From NCBI GenBank assembly GCA_033720695.1, contig JAWWCA010000083.1, positions 1 through 14,374 on the forward strand: a DNA stretch of 14,374 nt, in the 5' to 3' direction. The stretch's first letter is position 1. Each line of letters starts with the position of its first letter. The notes under the pieces were generated by a model. The model ran no database searches and had not been told where the DNA came from. It saw nothing but the letters and a program-made list of their open reading frames with translations. Positions 14,365-14,374 of the stretch are shown piece by piece. A program made the position numbers and the translations under genes. The DNA comes from DATGQT01 sp033720695. GTDB taxonomy: Bacteria; Bacteroidota; Rhodothermia; Rhodothermales; Rubricoccaceae.

Positions 14365-14374
14365 CAGCCCCCCG

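Noticed and set aside
1..14374. tRNA, rRNA, CRISPR arrays, insertion sequences or phage genes
   Set aside because: I looked for cloverleaf patterns, spaced repeats, transposases and terminal repeats and saw none I could support.

Overview
The window is very GC-rich (roughly 70% or more) and bacterial. Three traits together suggest a marine Bacteroidota/Rhodothermota-type organism, perhaps the Rubricoccaceae (Rubrivirga-like): a cysteine-type CcmE (CPSKY), start codons mostly lacking a Shine-Dalgarno sequence, and a candidate Bacteroidota-style promoter (TTG, 20 bp, TATATTCA). This placement is inference from memory of the families; no search was run.

Layout. (1) 71-2346, minus strand: a cytochrome c maturation (System I) block in the order ccmB-ccmC-ccmD-ccmE, ending in a strong hairpin at 19-47. 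ccmA and ccmF are not in the window. (2) 2424-3320, plus strand: an ADP-ribosylglycohydrolase-fold protein, divergent from ccmB, whose two metal-binding motifs are both degenerate. (3) 3339-7687, minus strand: in transcription order, a CheB-type methylesterase with a C-terminal zinc-ribbon-like tail, a secreted TPR protein, a cytosolic vWA protein with an intact MIDAS, and a secreted protein with an internal duplication. (4) 7900-13402, plus strand: a 1612-residue CheB-CheR-coiled coil-PAS-GAF-PAS-PAS-histidine kinase followed 13 bp later by its likely partner, a NarL-type response regulator, then a terminator-like hairpin. (5) 13723-14181, minus strand: a MarR-family regulator. The last ~70 bases are poly-G tracts that look like a poor contig end.

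How the parts fit. The ccm block handles haem delivery to apocytochromes c at the outer face of the inner membrane. The centre of the window is a sensory locus: a stand-alone CheB-like protein transcribed divergently from a giant CheB/CheR/kinase fusion, with a DNA-binding response regulator and no CheA, CheW or chemoreceptor nearby. It reads as a methylation-linked two-component system controlling transcription rather than motility. The control region between the divergent genes (7688-7899) holds a promoter candidate and two leader hairpins. The most unusual items are the apparent ADP-ribosylglycohydrolase pseudoenzyme, the CheB / CheBR-kinase / regulator module, the duplicated secreted protein, and a recurring C-rich 'CCGCC-ATG' context at start codons.
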